Source: an uncultured Clostridia bacterium (GTDB lineage Bacteria; Bacillota; Clostridia; TANB77; CAG-508). Taken from it: DNA of 25,857 bases. The position numbers and the translations under genes are program-made. Of the stretch, positions 14,348 to 23,635 are shown one piece after another (within the stretch, counting starts at the first letter, position 1; the number at the start of each line of letters is the position of its first letter). The stretch spans positions 1-25,857 of the forward strand of contig CALYBF010000004.1 in NCBI GenBank assembly GCA_944393755.1, written 5' to 3'. The notes beneath the pieces were generated by a model. The model was not told where the DNA came from. It saw only the letters and a list, made by a program, of their open reading frames with translations, and did not search any database.

Positions 14348-15721
14348 ATGGATGTTGGTTTTATAAGTTTAGGTTGTAGTAAGAACTTAATTGATACTGA
14401 AATAATAATTGGTAAATTTAAAAGTCATAATTATAATATTGTAGCTGATGAAGAAAAAGCAGATATGATTATTATTAATACCTGTGGGTTTATTGATTCT
14501 GCTAAAGAAGAGGCAATTAATACAATATTAGAAATGGCTGAATATAAGAAAAAAAGATGTAAATATTTAGTTGTAATGGGATGTCTAGTACAAAGATATT
14601 ATGAAGAACTAATAAAACTTCTTCCAGAAGTTGATTTGTTTATAAAACTAGACGAATATGATATTTTTTGGAATAAGATTGAAGATTTAGTAAAAAGAGA
14701 TATTGTAGAAAAATCAAAGACAAAGAAAATAACAAAAATATCAGAACTAAAACCATTACCTATGTTTTATAAAGAAGAATTTTTAAATAGAACAATTACA
14801 ACTGGGAAGAATTATGCTTATTTAAAAATTGGTGAAGGTTGTAGTAATAGATGTACATATTGTGCTATTCCATATATTAGAGGACCTTTTGTTAGTAGAA
14901 AAAAAGAAGATATAATAGAAGAAGCAAAAAGCCTAGTTAAAAAAGGAATAAAAGAATTAATAATAATTGCACAAGATACTACAAAATATGGTGTAGATTT
15001 ATATGGAAAATCTTGTTTAGCAGAATTGTTAGAAGAACTTTGTAAAATTAAAGAAATTAAATGGATAAGATTTTTATATTCTTATCCAGAAGGAATTACT
15101 GATGAACTAATAGATGTTGTTGCAAATAATAAAAAAATCGCAAAATATTTTGATATACCTCTTCAACATATTTCTGATAATGTTTTGAAGAAAATGAATA
15201 GAAGAACAAGCAAAAAACAAATAGAAAACTTAATTAGTAAAATAAAAAGTAAAATTCCAAATGTAACTTTAAGAACAAGCTTGATAGTTGGCTTTCCAGG
15301 AGAGACAAAAGAAGAATTTAATGAATTGTTAAATTTTGTAAAACAAACTAAATTTGATAAATTAGGTGTTTTTGAATATTCAAAAGAAGAAGGTACTCCT
15401 GCTGCTAAATTGGATAATCAAATACATTGGAGAACAAAGAAATCAAGATATAATAAAATAATGGAAGTACAACAAAAAATATCAAAAGAAAATTTAGAAA
15501 TTAAAATTGGAAAAACTTATGAGGTTTTAATAGAAGATATTTCGTTTGATAAAAAATATTATATTGGAAGAACAATGCTAGATGTACCAGATATTGACGG
15601 TTTAGTATATATAAAAAATAAAATACAAAAAGAAATTGAAGAAAAAGACTTGATAAACAACTTTGTTAAATGTAAAATAATAGATGTAAATACATATGAT
15701 TTAATTGGTGAAATTGTTTAA
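14348..15721 (+). CDS. rimO: Ribosomal protein S12 methylthiotransferase RimO
   Basis: Radical SAM enzyme that methylthiolates an aspartate of ribosomal protein S12. 457 residues from ATG 14348, chosen because AAAGGAG (14336-14341) sits six bases before it; upstream in-frame codons back to 14318 lie within the palindromic repeat. The MTTase domain has Cys10, Cys46 and Cys79 (LGCSKN, NTCGFI, MGCLVQ) for one cluster. The radical SAM cluster is Cys165-x3-Cys169-x2-Cys172 in GEGCSNRCTYCAIP. A C-terminal TRAM domain (YEVLIED to LIGEIV) follows. RimO is preferred to MiaB by SKNLIDTE and the RGPFVSR segment. It is the third gene of the pth operon. Confidence 0.95.
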   Translation: MDVGFISLGCSKNLIDTEIIIGKFKSHNYNIVADEEKADMIIINTCGFIDSAKEEAINTILEMAEYKKKRCKYLVVMGCLVQRYYEELIKLLPEVDLFIKLDEYDIFWNKIEDLVKRDIVEKSKTKKITKISELKPLPMFYKEEFLNRTITTGKNYAYLKIGEGCSNRCTYCAIPYIRGPFVSRKKEDIIEEAKSLVKKGIKELIIIAQDTTKYGVDLYGKSCLAELLEELCKIKEIKWIRFLYSYPEGITDELIDVVANNKKIAKYFDIPLQHISDNVLKKMNRRTSKKQIENLISKIKSKIPNVTLRTSLIVGFPGETKEEFNELLNFVKQTKFDKLGVFEYSKEEGTPAAKLDNQIHWRTKKSRYNKIMEVQQKISKENLEIKIGKTYEVLIEDISFDKKYYIGRTMLDVPDIDGLVYIKNKIQKEIEEKDLINNFVKCKIIDVNTYDLIGEIV

Positions 15722-15736
15722 GAAGAGGTGGTTTGT

Positions 15737-16999
15737 ATGTTAATAAATATAGGAAATAATGAAAATGAAGAAAAAATTGCAATTACAGTTATACAAAATT
15801 CTGAAAATGAAGATTTATATGAGTATTACATAGGAGATATAAAAATTGGGGTTTTAGATAAAGGTGTAATGGAAGATAATATCTTAATGCTTCAAAATAC
15901 TTTAGACAATGACCTTTCAAATCAAATAAAAGATGCAATTGATAGATTACCAAGAGAAGAAATTGAAGAAGAAGGGGAACTAGCTAAAGCAATTGATGAC
16001 TATTTGAAAGAGTTTGGAGAAGATGACGAAAGAGCAAAAGAAGTAGCATTAGTAGATTTAGATGAGGAAGAAAAAGAAGAAAATAGTGAAAAACAAGAAG
16101 AAAAAGATGATGATGATGAAAAAATAGTAAAACCTTCTACAGTAAAAGATGTAAACGTTAAACAAACTGTAGATTTAGGAGAGAGAGCAAATGATATGCA
16201 TGATGTTAGAAAATGGTTTGGTCTTCCTCAAGATGTGGTAAAAATAGGTGTAATAGAAAGTTATCAAATGAGCAACTTACACGATAGTGAAGGTAAAGAT
16301 TATTCAAATGCAACTACTAGATATTCATTAATTGCAATAGGGAAAAATGGAGAAGTGATACCTCTTTCTGAATATATACCAGAATTAGAGCAAAGAGACA
16401 GTGTAGGTAATAACCCAGTAGAAGAAAGTTACCAAGTAGATGATTCTGGAAGAGTAAATAAAGATGCTAATTTAACAGAATACCAATTTGGTTCTAAAGT
16501 TATACAAATTGATAATAAAGAAATGGGTAGAATTGAAATAAATATTGGAGAAGAGGCAAGAGATTCTACTAAAGCAATGGGAGTTGAATTAAGAACAGAA
16601 AATGTAACTTTTGCAACAGACACATCATCAAGAAGTGTAATCGGTGAATATGAACAAAATGGTGAAGATACAGTTGAAGAAAATATTGAAGAAGCAGAAA
16701 GACATCCAGATCCAGAAGAAGACAAAATGGATGAAAGAGATATTGATGGTGATATAGAAACCGCTTCACATATACATACTGGTGATGAAATAGTATTAGA
16801 AGATGGAACAATAATGACTTTTTCTGAATTAGCTAGAAGATATGGGTTTTATAATGATGGTGTTCCAGATAGTGAACACGCAAAAGAAGTATATACTAAA
16901 AAACTAACAGAAACACCAGAAAAAACACCAGATGAAATTATAGAAGAGTTAGATTATGAATATGAAGATCCAAGAATACAAAATGGAAGAGATATGTAA
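15737..16999 (+). CDS. Unrecognised acidic 420-residue protein
   Basis: Starts at ATG 15737, six bases after AGGTGG; an in-frame GTG at 15728 overlaps the ribosome site. The protein is strongly acidic, with a low-complexity Glu/Lys/Asp stretch near residues 105-130, no signal peptide and no membrane helix. A C-terminal part (about residues 345-385) contains HTGDEIVLEDGTIMTFSELA, resembling a small beta/helix module, and the end is Glu/Pro/Thr rich. I do not recognise a family. It follows rimO by 15 bases, so it is probably in the pth-rng-rimO transcript. The RIEINIGEE region suggests beta structure in the middle. Confidence 0.75.
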   Translation: MLINIGNNENEEKIAITVIQNSENEDLYEYYIGDIKIGVLDKGVMEDNILMLQNTLDNDLSNQIKDAIDRLPREEIEEEGELAKAIDDYLKEFGEDDERAKEVALVDLDEEEKEENSEKQEEKDDDDEKIVKPSTVKDVNVKQTVDLGERANDMHDVRKWFGLPQDVVKIGVIESYQMSNLHDSEGKDYSNATTRYSLIAIGKNGEVIPLSEYIPELEQRDSVGNNPVEESYQVDDSGRVNKDANLTEYQFGSKVIQIDNKEMGRIEINIGEEARDSTKAMGVELRTENVTFATDTSSRSVIGEYEQNGEDTVEENIEEAERHPDPEEDKMDERDIDGDIETASHIHTGDEIVLEDGTIMTFSELARRYGFYNDGVPDSEHAKEVYTKKLTETPEKTPDEIIEELDYEYEDPRIQNGRDM

Positions 17000-17006
17000 A
17001 AATAAA

Positions 17007-17036
17007 ACAGTTTCCTGACTTAGGAAACTGTTTTTT
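17007..17036. terminator. Bidirectional terminator between pth operon and CDF gene
   Basis: ACAGTTTCCT (17007-17016) and AGGAAACTGT (17022-17031) form a perfect 10-bp stem with a five-base loop. T6 follows on the plus strand and the minus strand also reads into a T-rich stretch. Confidence 0.85.
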
Positions 17037-17901
17037 ACTGTGGTTCTACGTGTACAACAGTTTTATAAACATTATCTAATTTTGTAACAGATTTTTCTAA
17101 TTCATCTGCTAAACTATGACTAGCAAAAGTAGACATATTTCCATCTAAACCGATTGTTATAAAAACAAGATATTTATCTCCAACAGGTGTTGAGATAATA
17201 TTTTTTACATCTTGTATTTCGTTATAATTATGTGCTATTTTTAATATTAAATCTTTAGTCTTTTCATCAATACTTATGTCCATTAAAACATTGTAACTTT
17301 CTATAAAAATACTTATTCCTGTATAACATATCCATATTGAAATACCAATACCAACAACACCGTCAAACCAGTAGATATTAAATAAAGTAAGTATTACTGA
17401 AATTAAAGTGAAAGTTGTTACAATACAGTCATTTCTATGGTCTTTCATATTTGCTTCTAGCAAAATACTATGATATTTTTTATTTGCTAAATATGTATAT
17501 AAAAATAAAGATAATTTAACGATTATTGTAACTATACATACAATTATTAAAAACCAAGAAAATATAAGTTTTTCTCCTAATATTAGTGTTACAATTGAAT
17601 CAAAAAATAGTTTAGCAGAAACAACAATCATAGCAATTCCTATAAACATAGAGAAAATATATTCTGCTTTTCCATGTCCTAAATTATGGTCTTCATCACT
17701 TGGAACACTAGCAATGTGATTTCCAATAAAAGTCATAAGAGAAGCAAAAATATCACCTGCACTATTTACACTATCTGCAATCATTGCCTGGCTTTTACTT
17801 AAAAAACCTACAGTTGCTTTTATTATTAGTAAAAAAATATTTCCAATAATACCTAAAATTCCAGCTTTTTTAATTAAAATAAATTTCTTACTATCACTCA
17901 T
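17035..17901 (-). CDS. Cation diffusion facilitator (CDF) metal exporter
   Basis: 288 residues from ATG 17899-17901 with AAGGGG upstream. Six hydrophobic spans over residues about 10-185 and a cytoplasmic C-terminal domain ending HVEPQ. The TM2 metal site reads ADSVNSAGD (Asp43, Asn46, Asp50), without the His of zinc-specific members, and the TM5 segment starts FDGVVGIGIS. A His-rich loop (SDEDHNLGHGKAE, residues 68-80) is the typical conserved link. It exports a divalent metal by proton antiport; lack of the TM2 His favours Mn2+ or Fe2+ over Zn2+ (inference). It diverges from csoR-copA and may be part of the metal stress locus. Confidence 0.9.
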   Translation of the reverse strand: MSDSKKFILIKKAGILGIIGNIFLLIIKATVGFLSKSQAMIADSVNSAGDIFASLMTFIGNHIASVPSDEDHNLGHGKAEYIFSMFIGIAMIVVSAKLFFDSIVTLILGEKLIFSWFLIIVCIVTIIVKLSLFLYTYLANKKYHSILLEANMKDHRNDCIVTTFTLISVILTLFNIYWFDGVVGIGISIWICYTGISIFIESYNVLMDISIDEKTKDLILKIAHNYNEIQDVKNIISTPVGDKYLVFITIGLDGNMSTFASHSLADELEKSVTKLDNVYKTVVHVEPQ

Positions 17902-17935
17902 TTTAAGAACCCCTTCTATAATATTGATATTCTAT

Positions 17936-17964
17936 ATAATACTATTATGTAAGAACAAAGTCAA
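17936..17964 (-). promoter_or_regulatory. Promoter of the CDF gene
   Basis: On the minus strand TTGACT (plus 17964-17959) and TATTAT (plus 17941-17936) are 17 bases apart. Its -35 abuts an ATACCCC half-site resembling the CsoR box. Confidence 0.7.
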
Positions 17965-17976
17965 TATACCCCTCTC

Positions 17977-18005
17977 TTTACAAAATACCCCATAGGGTAT
18001 ATAAT
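17977..18005 (+). promoter_or_regulatory. csoR-copA promoter with CsoR operator in the spacer
   Basis: TTTACA (17977-17982) and TATAAT (18000-18005) frame a 17-base spacer. That spacer is almost filled by ATACCC-CATA-GGGTAT (17985-18000), the standard copper-responsive CsoR box type. Bound CsoR would block RNA polymerase; copper would release it. The -10 covers the upstream in-frame TTG at 18005 and so excludes it as the csoR start. Confidence 0.85.
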
Positions 18006-18025
18006 TGCATTGGAAGGTGATTAAA

Positions 18026-18316
18026 TTGCTAGAAAATAAAAAGAAATTCACCAAAAGAAGTGAAAGTGAAAAGAAAATTATAAATAATAGATTAAACAGA
18101 ATAGAGGGGCAAGTACGTGGTGTGAAGAAAATGATAAAAGAAGATAGGTATTGTGATGATGTATTAATACAGCTATCTGCAATAGATAAATCTGTAAAAA
18201 GTTTGGCTAATCATATATTAGAAAATCATATGCAAACTTGTGTATTAAATGACTTAGAAAATGGAAATTACGAAATAATAGATGAAGTTGTTAATTTATT
18301 TAGGAGGTTCCAATAG
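18026..18316 (+). CDS. csoR: Copper-sensing repressor CsoR
   Basis: 96 residues from TTG 18026, six bases after GGAAGGTGA. The four-helix CsoR/RcnR family fold is supported by RLNRIEGQVRGVKKMI. The Cu(I) ligands Cys43, His68 and Cys72 occur in the Cys-x24-His-x3-Cys spacing of CsoR. It represses the copper exporter gene behind it and binds the box in its own promoter. Its stop overlaps the copA start by one base (TAGTG), so the two are coupled. Confidence 0.95.
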   Translation: MLENKKKFTKRSESEKKIINNRLNRIEGQVRGVKKMIKEDRYCDDVLIQLSAIDKSVKSLANHILENHMQTCVLNDLENGNYEIIDEVVNLFRRFQ

Positions 18317-20535
18317 TGAAAAAGATAATTTTAAAAATAGAAGGGATGACTTGCAGTGCTTGTTCAAATGGTTTAGAAAAATATTTAAATAAGCAAAAAG
18401 GAATAATATCAGCAAGTGTGAATTTAGTTATGGCAAGTGCACAAATTGAATATGACGAAAAAATAGTAACTAGAAAAATGCTTGATTTGTTTGTGAAAAA
18501 AGCAGGGTTTAAATCTTTAGGCGAATTTAATATTAAAGATGAAGAAAATAAAAGCAAAAAAGACAAGATATTATTTATATTATTTGGTATATTAGCCATA
18601 ATAACCTTATATATATCAATGGGGCATATGTTAGGCTTGCCGATATTTGATTTTTTAAATATGGAAAAAAGTCCGGTAAATTATACAATAGTATTATTTA
18701 TTTTAGCAATAACTTTTCTTATTTATGGGTTTGATATATTAAAAAGCGGTTTTAAAAATTTGATACATAAGACACCAAATATGGACACATTAGTAACAAT
18801 AGGAGTTTTAAGTAGTTTTTTCTATAGTATATATAGTATGTCCATGATAATAAAAGGAAACAATAATTATATAAATCAATTATATTTTGAATCATCAGCA
18901 ATTGTTTTATTTTTTATAAAACTCGGAAGATATTTAGAAGGCATAAATAAAGATAGGACAAAAGAAGCAATAAAAAAATTAGTACAAATTACGCCATCAA
19001 AAGCGATTGTAAAAAAAGAAGGAATAGAAAAAGAAGTAACAATAGATGAAATAGAAAAAGGTGATATAGTAGTTAGCCATCCGGGAGATAGAATATCTGT
19101 TGATGGTAAAATAGTTTCAGGAAAAGCACATTTAGATGAATCTTTTTTAACAGGAGAAAGTAAACCTTTAAATAAAAAAGAAGGAGATACAGTAATTGCT
19201 GGTTCAATAAATTATGATGGCTATTTAGAATATGAAGCAGAAAAGATAGGTAAAGATTCTAATATATCACAAATTGTAAAATTAGTATTAGAAGCTAGTA
19301 ATACAAAACCTAAAATAGCAAAAATAGCAGATAAGGTAAGTGGATATTTTGTTCCTATTGTAATATTAATTGCAATAATAAGTTTTTTTACATACATATT
19401 ATTAGGATATAATATAGGAGAATCTATATCTACTTTTGTAACAATCTTAGTAGTTGCTTGTCCTTGTAGCTTAGGGTTAGCAACCCCTCTTGCAGTAGTT
19501 GTATCAGAGGGTAAAAGTGCTAAAGAAGGAATTTTAGTAAGAAAAAGCGAAATATTAGAAATAGCTGAAAAAGTAAACACAGTAGTTTTTGATAAAACAG
19601 GAACATTAACATATGGTAAACTAAAAATATCTGAATTTATAAATTATAGTAAGAAATTAAAACTTGAAGAAATACTAAAAATAGTAGGAAGTATAGAAGC
19701 TAAATCTACACACCCAATAGCAGGAGCTTTTGTTAATTATTTAAAAGAACATAAACTAGAAAAATATAATGTTGAAGAATTTAAAAACATAAGTGGTTTA
19801 GGAATAGAAGGAAAAGTAGAGGGCAAAAAATATATATTAGGAAATTATAAAATACTAGAATATTATGGTATAGATAAAAAAGAAGAAAACAATCTTAATG
19901 AAATAAGAAAAAAAGAAATAGAACTTGCAAAAAAAGGAAATAGCATTATATATGTAGTAGAAGAAGAAAAAATAATTGCACTAATTGGAGTAAATGATTT
20001 ATTAAGAGAAAATGCAAAAGAAGTAATAGAAAAATTAAATAGAAATAATATAGAACAAATAATGTTAACAGGAGATAATTTGGCTACTGCTAAAATAATT
20101 GGAGAAGAAATAGGAATAACAAAAATAATTGCAAACGTAGTTCCAGAAGAAAAAACAAAAATAATAAAAGATTTGAAAAAAGAAGGTAAAAAAGTTTTAA
20201 TGTGTGGAGATGGAATAAATGATAGTCCAGCTCTAGCTACAGCCGATATAGGAGTTAGTGTTAATTCAGGAACTGATATTGCACTTGATTCCTCAGATGT
20301 AATTTTAATGAAAGATGATTTAAATAAAATAATAGATTTAATTACAATTAGTAAAAAAACAATAAAAAATATAAAACAAAATCTTTTTTGGGCATTTTTT
20401 TATAATAGTTTAATGATACCCATCGCAATAGGAATATTTAAACCAATAGGAATATCAATAAATCCTATGATAGCAGGATTAGCTATGACATTAAGCAGTT
20501 TAACAGTAATATTAAATGCATTAAGATTAAGATAA
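18316..20535 (+). CDS. copA: Cu(I)-exporting P1B-type ATPase CopA
   Basis: 739 residues from GTG 18316, with GGAGG upstream inside csoR. One N-terminal heavy-metal domain with GMTCSAC (Cys13, Cys16). Eight membrane helices, among them the Cys382-Pro383-Cys384 site in VACPCSLGLATP. Phosphorylation site Asp426 (DKTGTLT), the P1B-specific THPIAG and the hinge GDGINDSP are present. Helix 7/8 motifs FYNSLMIP and MTLSSLTVILNA match Cu(I) selectivity. It exports cytoplasmic copper. Under copper control through csoR. Confidence 0.95.
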   Translation: MKKIILKIEGMTCSACSNGLEKYLNKQKGIISASVNLVMASAQIEYDEKIVTRKMLDLFVKKAGFKSLGEFNIKDEENKSKKDKILFILFGILAIITLYISMGHMLGLPIFDFLNMEKSPVNYTIVLFILAITFLIYGFDILKSGFKNLIHKTPNMDTLVTIGVLSSFFYSIYSMSMIIKGNNNYINQLYFESSAIVLFFIKLGRYLEGINKDRTKEAIKKLVQITPSKAIVKKEGIEKEVTIDEIEKGDIVVSHPGDRISVDGKIVSGKAHLDESFLTGESKPLNKKEGDTVIAGSINYDGYLEYEAEKIGKDSNISQIVKLVLEASNTKPKIAKIADKVSGYFVPIVILIAIISFFTYILLGYNIGESISTFVTILVVACPCSLGLATPLAVVVSEGKSAKEGILVRKSEILEIAEKVNTVVFDKTGTLTYGKLKISEFINYSKKLKLEEILKIVGSIEAKSTHPIAGAFVNYLKEHKLEKYNVEEFKNISGLGIEGKVEGKKYILGNYKILEYYGIDKKEENNLNEIRKKEIELAKKGNSIIYVVEEEKIIALIGVNDLLRENAKEVIEKLNRNNIEQIMLTGDNLATAKIIGEEIGITKIIANVVPEEKTKIIKDLKKEGKKVLMCGDGINDSPALATADIGVSVNSGTDIALDSSDVILMKDDLNKIIDLITISKKTIKNIKQNLFWAFFYNSLMIPIAIGIFKPIGISINPMIAGLAMTLSSLTVILNALRLR

Positions 20536-20544
20536 TCTTTTTTT
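20523..20544 (+). terminator. Terminator overlapping the copA stop
   Basis: AAGATTA (20523-20529) and TAATCTT (20533-20539) form a 7-bp stem with loop AGA followed by a run of T to 20544. The copA stop lies within the right arm. Confidence 0.6.
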
Positions 20545-20548
20545 GAAA

Positions 20549-20607
20549 AATTCGAAAAAACGTTTGACATTTTTTTGTTTGTATGATATTATATTTTCAA
20601 ATTCGAA
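20549..20607 (+). promoter_or_regulatory. lexA promoter flanked by two AATTCGAA boxes
   Basis: TTGACA (20564-20569), 17 bases, TATTAT (20587-20592). Identical AATTCGAA sequences lie on either side (20549-20556 and 20600-20607), 51 bases apart centre to centre, about five helical turns. No classical GAAC-N4-GTTC box is seen, so these may be the local SOS operators (inference). Confidence 0.6.
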
Positions 20608-20622
20608 TTGGGAGTGATATAA

Positions 20623-21276
20623 ATGGAAAGAAGAAAGAGACCTGAATTAAATAAAAGAGAAAAAGACATATTAAAATTTATTGAAAAACAAATAATGTCA
20701 GAAGGGTATCCACCTTCAGTAAGAGAAATAGGTAAAGCAGTAGGTTTAAGTTCAACAGCAACAGTTCACGGATATTTAAACAAACTAGAAGAAAAAGGTT
20801 ATATTAATAGACAAGATAAAAAAGGAAGAACTTTAAAATTATTAAGAGGTGGTTCTGGAGAAGCAAAAGAAACTTCTAGTAAAAATTTCTATTTACAGAA
20901 AGAAATGGTAGAAGTTCCAATAGTAGGAAGAATAACAGCAGGAGAGCCAATACTTGCTGTAGAAAATGTAGTAGATACTTTTCCTATTCCTATAGATTTT
21001 GTTGGTAATTCAGAAAGCTTTATGCTAACTGTACGTGGAGAAAGTATGATTGAAGCAGGTATTTTGGATGGAGATTATATATTAGTAAAAAGACAAAATA
21101 CAGCAAATAATGGACAAATTGTTGTTGCATTAATAGGAGATGAAGCAACAGTAAAAACATTTTATAAAGAAAAAGACCATATTAGGTTACAACCAGAAAA
21201 TAGTACAATGGATCCAATAATAGTACCAAATTGTGAAATACTTGGAAAAGTTGCAGGGGTATTTAGAAAAATGTAA
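20623..21276 (+). CDS. lexA: SOS repressor LexA
   Basis: 217 residues from ATG with GGGAG upstream. Winged-helix N-terminus with the recognition segment PSVREIGKAVGLSS (about residues 31-44). Autocleavage site Ala106-Gly107 in ITAGEP, and the serine-lysine dyad Ser141 in RGESM and Lys178 in ATVKTF. It represses DNA repair genes and cleaves itself when RecA is active. The length matches the family. Confidence 0.97.
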   Translation: MERRKRPELNKREKDILKFIEKQIMSEGYPPSVREIGKAVGLSSTATVHGYLNKLEEKGYINRQDKKGRTLKLLRGGSGEAKETSSKNFYLQKEMVEVPIVGRITAGEPILAVENVVDTFPIPIDFVGNSESFMLTVRGESMIEAGILDGDYILVKRQNTANNGQIVVALIGDEATVKTFYKEKDHIRLQPENSTMDPIIVPNCEILGKVAGVFRKM

Positions 21277-21293
21277 ATTTTGTGTGAATAATA

Positions 21294-21333
21294 TTGACGC
21301 GATGACACCATGTCATATATAATGATATGGTGT
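21294..21333 (+). promoter_or_regulatory. ABC exporter promoter with overlapping operator-like inverted repeat
   Basis: TTGACG (21294-21299) and TATAAT (21318-21323), 18-base spacer. Over the -10 lies ACACCATGTCAT (21305-21316), ATATA, ATGATATGGTGT (21322-21333): a 12-bp inverted repeat with one mismatch. Its placement fits a dimeric repressor, but a leader hairpin is also possible. No regulator gene is adjacent. Confidence 0.65.
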
Positions 21334-21360
21334 TATTAATATGTAAAGGGAGGATAAAAA

Positions 21361-23634
21361 ATGCTTAAAGTATTGAAAAATTTAAAGAAATCTTTTTGGT
21401 CAGTTGTAATAATAATTTTATTATTAATAGTACAAGCACAAGCAGATTTAAGATTACCAGATTTTACTTCTAGAATTGTAAATGTAGGTATTCAAGCTGG
21501 CGGAATAGAAACAGCAGTGCCAAAAGTGATTAGTAAAGAAAATATGGAAGACTTGTTAATGTTTTCAAATGAAGATGATAAAATTTTAGAAAATTATTCA
21601 TTAGTGGGAAATACTACTTCAAAAGAACAAGAAAAAGTAATTAATGATTATTTAGGAAAAGATTATGAATTAAAAGAAGATACTATTTATGTATTAAATG
21701 ATATTAATAGTGAAAAAGAAGATGAATTATCTAAAATACTTTCAGATCCATTAATGGAATATAGTGTTGTAACAAATGAAGAAACAGAAAATAAAATTAA
21801 AAATGCATTTATTTCTAAAGTTCCAGAAGAGCAAAAACAAATTTTAGAAAATATGAGTGTATTAGAAATATTAAAAACAATGCCTGAAGAACAAAGAAAT
21901 ATTGTACTTTCTGAATTTACAAAACAAATAGATAATATGGAAAGTTCAATAAAAGAACAAGCTGCAGTAACAGAAGTTAAAAATTTATATTCTAAAATGG
22001 GAATAGATACTGATAAAATTCAAAATAATTATATATTATTCCAAGGATTACAAATGCTTGGTGTTGCATTAATTAGTATGTTATCTGCAATTTCTATAAT
22101 GTTATTATCATCAAGAGTAGCAGCAAAACTTGGTAAAACTCTAAGAGAGAAAGTATTTAAAAAAGTACTTAAATTTTCAACAGGAGAATTAAATAAATTT
22201 TCAACTGCATCACTTATCACTCGTAGCACAAATGACATACAACAAATACAAATGTTAATTGCAATTCTATTTAGAGTAGTTGTATATGCACCAATTATTG
22301 GTGTTGGTGGTTTTATAAAAGTATTAACAACAAGTGATAATTCAATGGCGTGGATAATTGGTGTTGCAATACTTGCAGTACTATTTATTGTAATTACATT
22401 ATTTATTGTAGCAATGCCAAGATTTAGAAAATTACAAGATTTAACAGATAAATTAAACCTAGTGTCAAGAGAGATATTAAGTGGACTTCAAGTAATAAGA
22501 GCTTTTAATAAAGAAAAGAGAGAAGAAAAAAGATTTGATATAGCAAATAAAGACTTAATGAAGACAAATGTATTTGTAAACCGTGCCATGTCAATGATGA
22601 TGCCACTTTTAATGTTTGTTATGAACTCTATTATGGTACTTATTATTTGGGTTGGAGGCCATAACGTAGACCAAGGTATTATGCAAGTTGGAGATATGAT
22701 GGCATTTATCCAATATACTATGCAAATAGTTATGGCATTTTTAATGATATCTATGATTTCAATAATGCTACCTAGAGCTTCAGTATCAGCAAGACGTATA
22801 AATGAGGTATTAGAAACAGAAAGCAGTATAAAAGACAAACCTGAAAATGAATTAAAGAAATTTGATAAAAATAAAAAAGGTTTGGTAGAATTTAAAGATG
22901 TTTCATTTAGATATCCAGATGCAGATACAGAGATATTAGAAGATATAACATTTACAGCAGAGCCAGGAAAAACAACAGCTATTATTGGAAGCACAGGAAG
23001 TGGAAAATCGACAATAGTAAATCTAATTCCAAGATTTTACGATGTAACAGGTGGAGAACTTTTAATAGATGGTGTAAATGTAAAAGATGTAGCACAAAAA
23101 GATTTAAGAGATATTATAGGTTTTGTACCACAAAAAGGCTTATTATTTTCGGGGACAATTGAATCAAATATAAAATATTCAGATGATAATATGTCTGATG
23201 AAAAAATGTATGAAGCAGCAAGAATAGCACAAGCAACAGAGTTTATAGAAACAAAAGAGAAAAAATACCAAGACCCAATTGCACAAGGTGGTGGTAATGT
23301 ATCAGGTGGTCAAAAACAACGTTTATCAATTGCAAGAGCAATTGCAAAAGACCCTGAAATATTTGTATTTGATGATAGTTTTTCAGCATTAGACTTAAAA
23401 ACAGATTCAGCATTAAGAGAAGCTTTAAAAGAAAAGACACAAGATAAAACAGTTATAATAGTAGCCCAAAGAATAAGTACAATCTTAAATGCTGACCAAA
23501 TTATTGTATTAGAAGAAGGAAAAGTTGTAGGAATAGGAACACATGAAGAATTAATTAAAAATAATGAAACATATAGACAAATTGCTTTATCACAATTATC
23601 AGAAGAAGAATTAAATAAGAAAGGAGGTAATTAA
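21361..23634 (+). CDS. ABC exporter subunit with extracellular insert and degenerate NBD
   Basis: 757 residues from ATG with GGGAGG upstream. TM1 (about residues 15-30) is followed by an insert of roughly 170 residues before TM2 (about 225), predicted outside the cell. The usual exporter helices and an NBD come next. Walker A is GSTGSGKS (Lys549) and the signature SGGQKQR is canonical. The Walker B is followed by Asp instead of Glu (FDDSFSALD, Asp671-Asp672) and the switch His is Gln (VAQRIS, Gln703). This is the non-catalytic half of a heterodimeric exporter of the TM287/288 or BmrCD type (family knowledge). Partner begins two bases after the stop. Confidence 0.9.
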   Translation: MLKVLKNLKKSFWSVVIIILLLIVQAQADLRLPDFTSRIVNVGIQAGGIETAVPKVISKENMEDLLMFSNEDDKILENYSLVGNTTSKEQEKVINDYLGKDYELKEDTIYVLNDINSEKEDELSKILSDPLMEYSVVTNEETENKIKNAFISKVPEEQKQILENMSVLEILKTMPEEQRNIVLSEFTKQIDNMESSIKEQAAVTEVKNLYSKMGIDTDKIQNNYILFQGLQMLGVALISMLSAISIMLLSSRVAAKLGKTLREKVFKKVLKFSTGELNKFSTASLITRSTNDIQQIQMLIAILFRVVVYAPIIGVGGFIKVLTTSDNSMAWIIGVAILAVLFIVITLFIVAMPRFRKLQDLTDKLNLVSREILSGLQVIRAFNKEKREEKRFDIANKDLMKTNVFVNRAMSMMMPLLMFVMNSIMVLIIWVGGHNVDQGIMQVGDMMAFIQYTMQIVMAFLMISMISIMLPRASVSARRINEVLETESSIKDKPENELKKFDKNKKGLVEFKDVSFRYPDADTEILEDITFTAEPGKTTAIIGSTGSGKSTIVNLIPRFYDVTGGELLIDGVNVKDVAQKDLRDIIGFVPQKGLLFSGTIESNIKYSDDNMSDEKMYEAARIAQATEFIETKEKKYQDPIAQGGGNVSGGQKQRLSIARAIAKDPEIFVFDDSFSALDLKTDSALREALKEKTQDKTVIIVAQRISTILNADQIIVLEEGKVVGIGTHEELIKNNETYRQIALSQLSEEELNKKGGN

Positions 23635-23635
23635 T

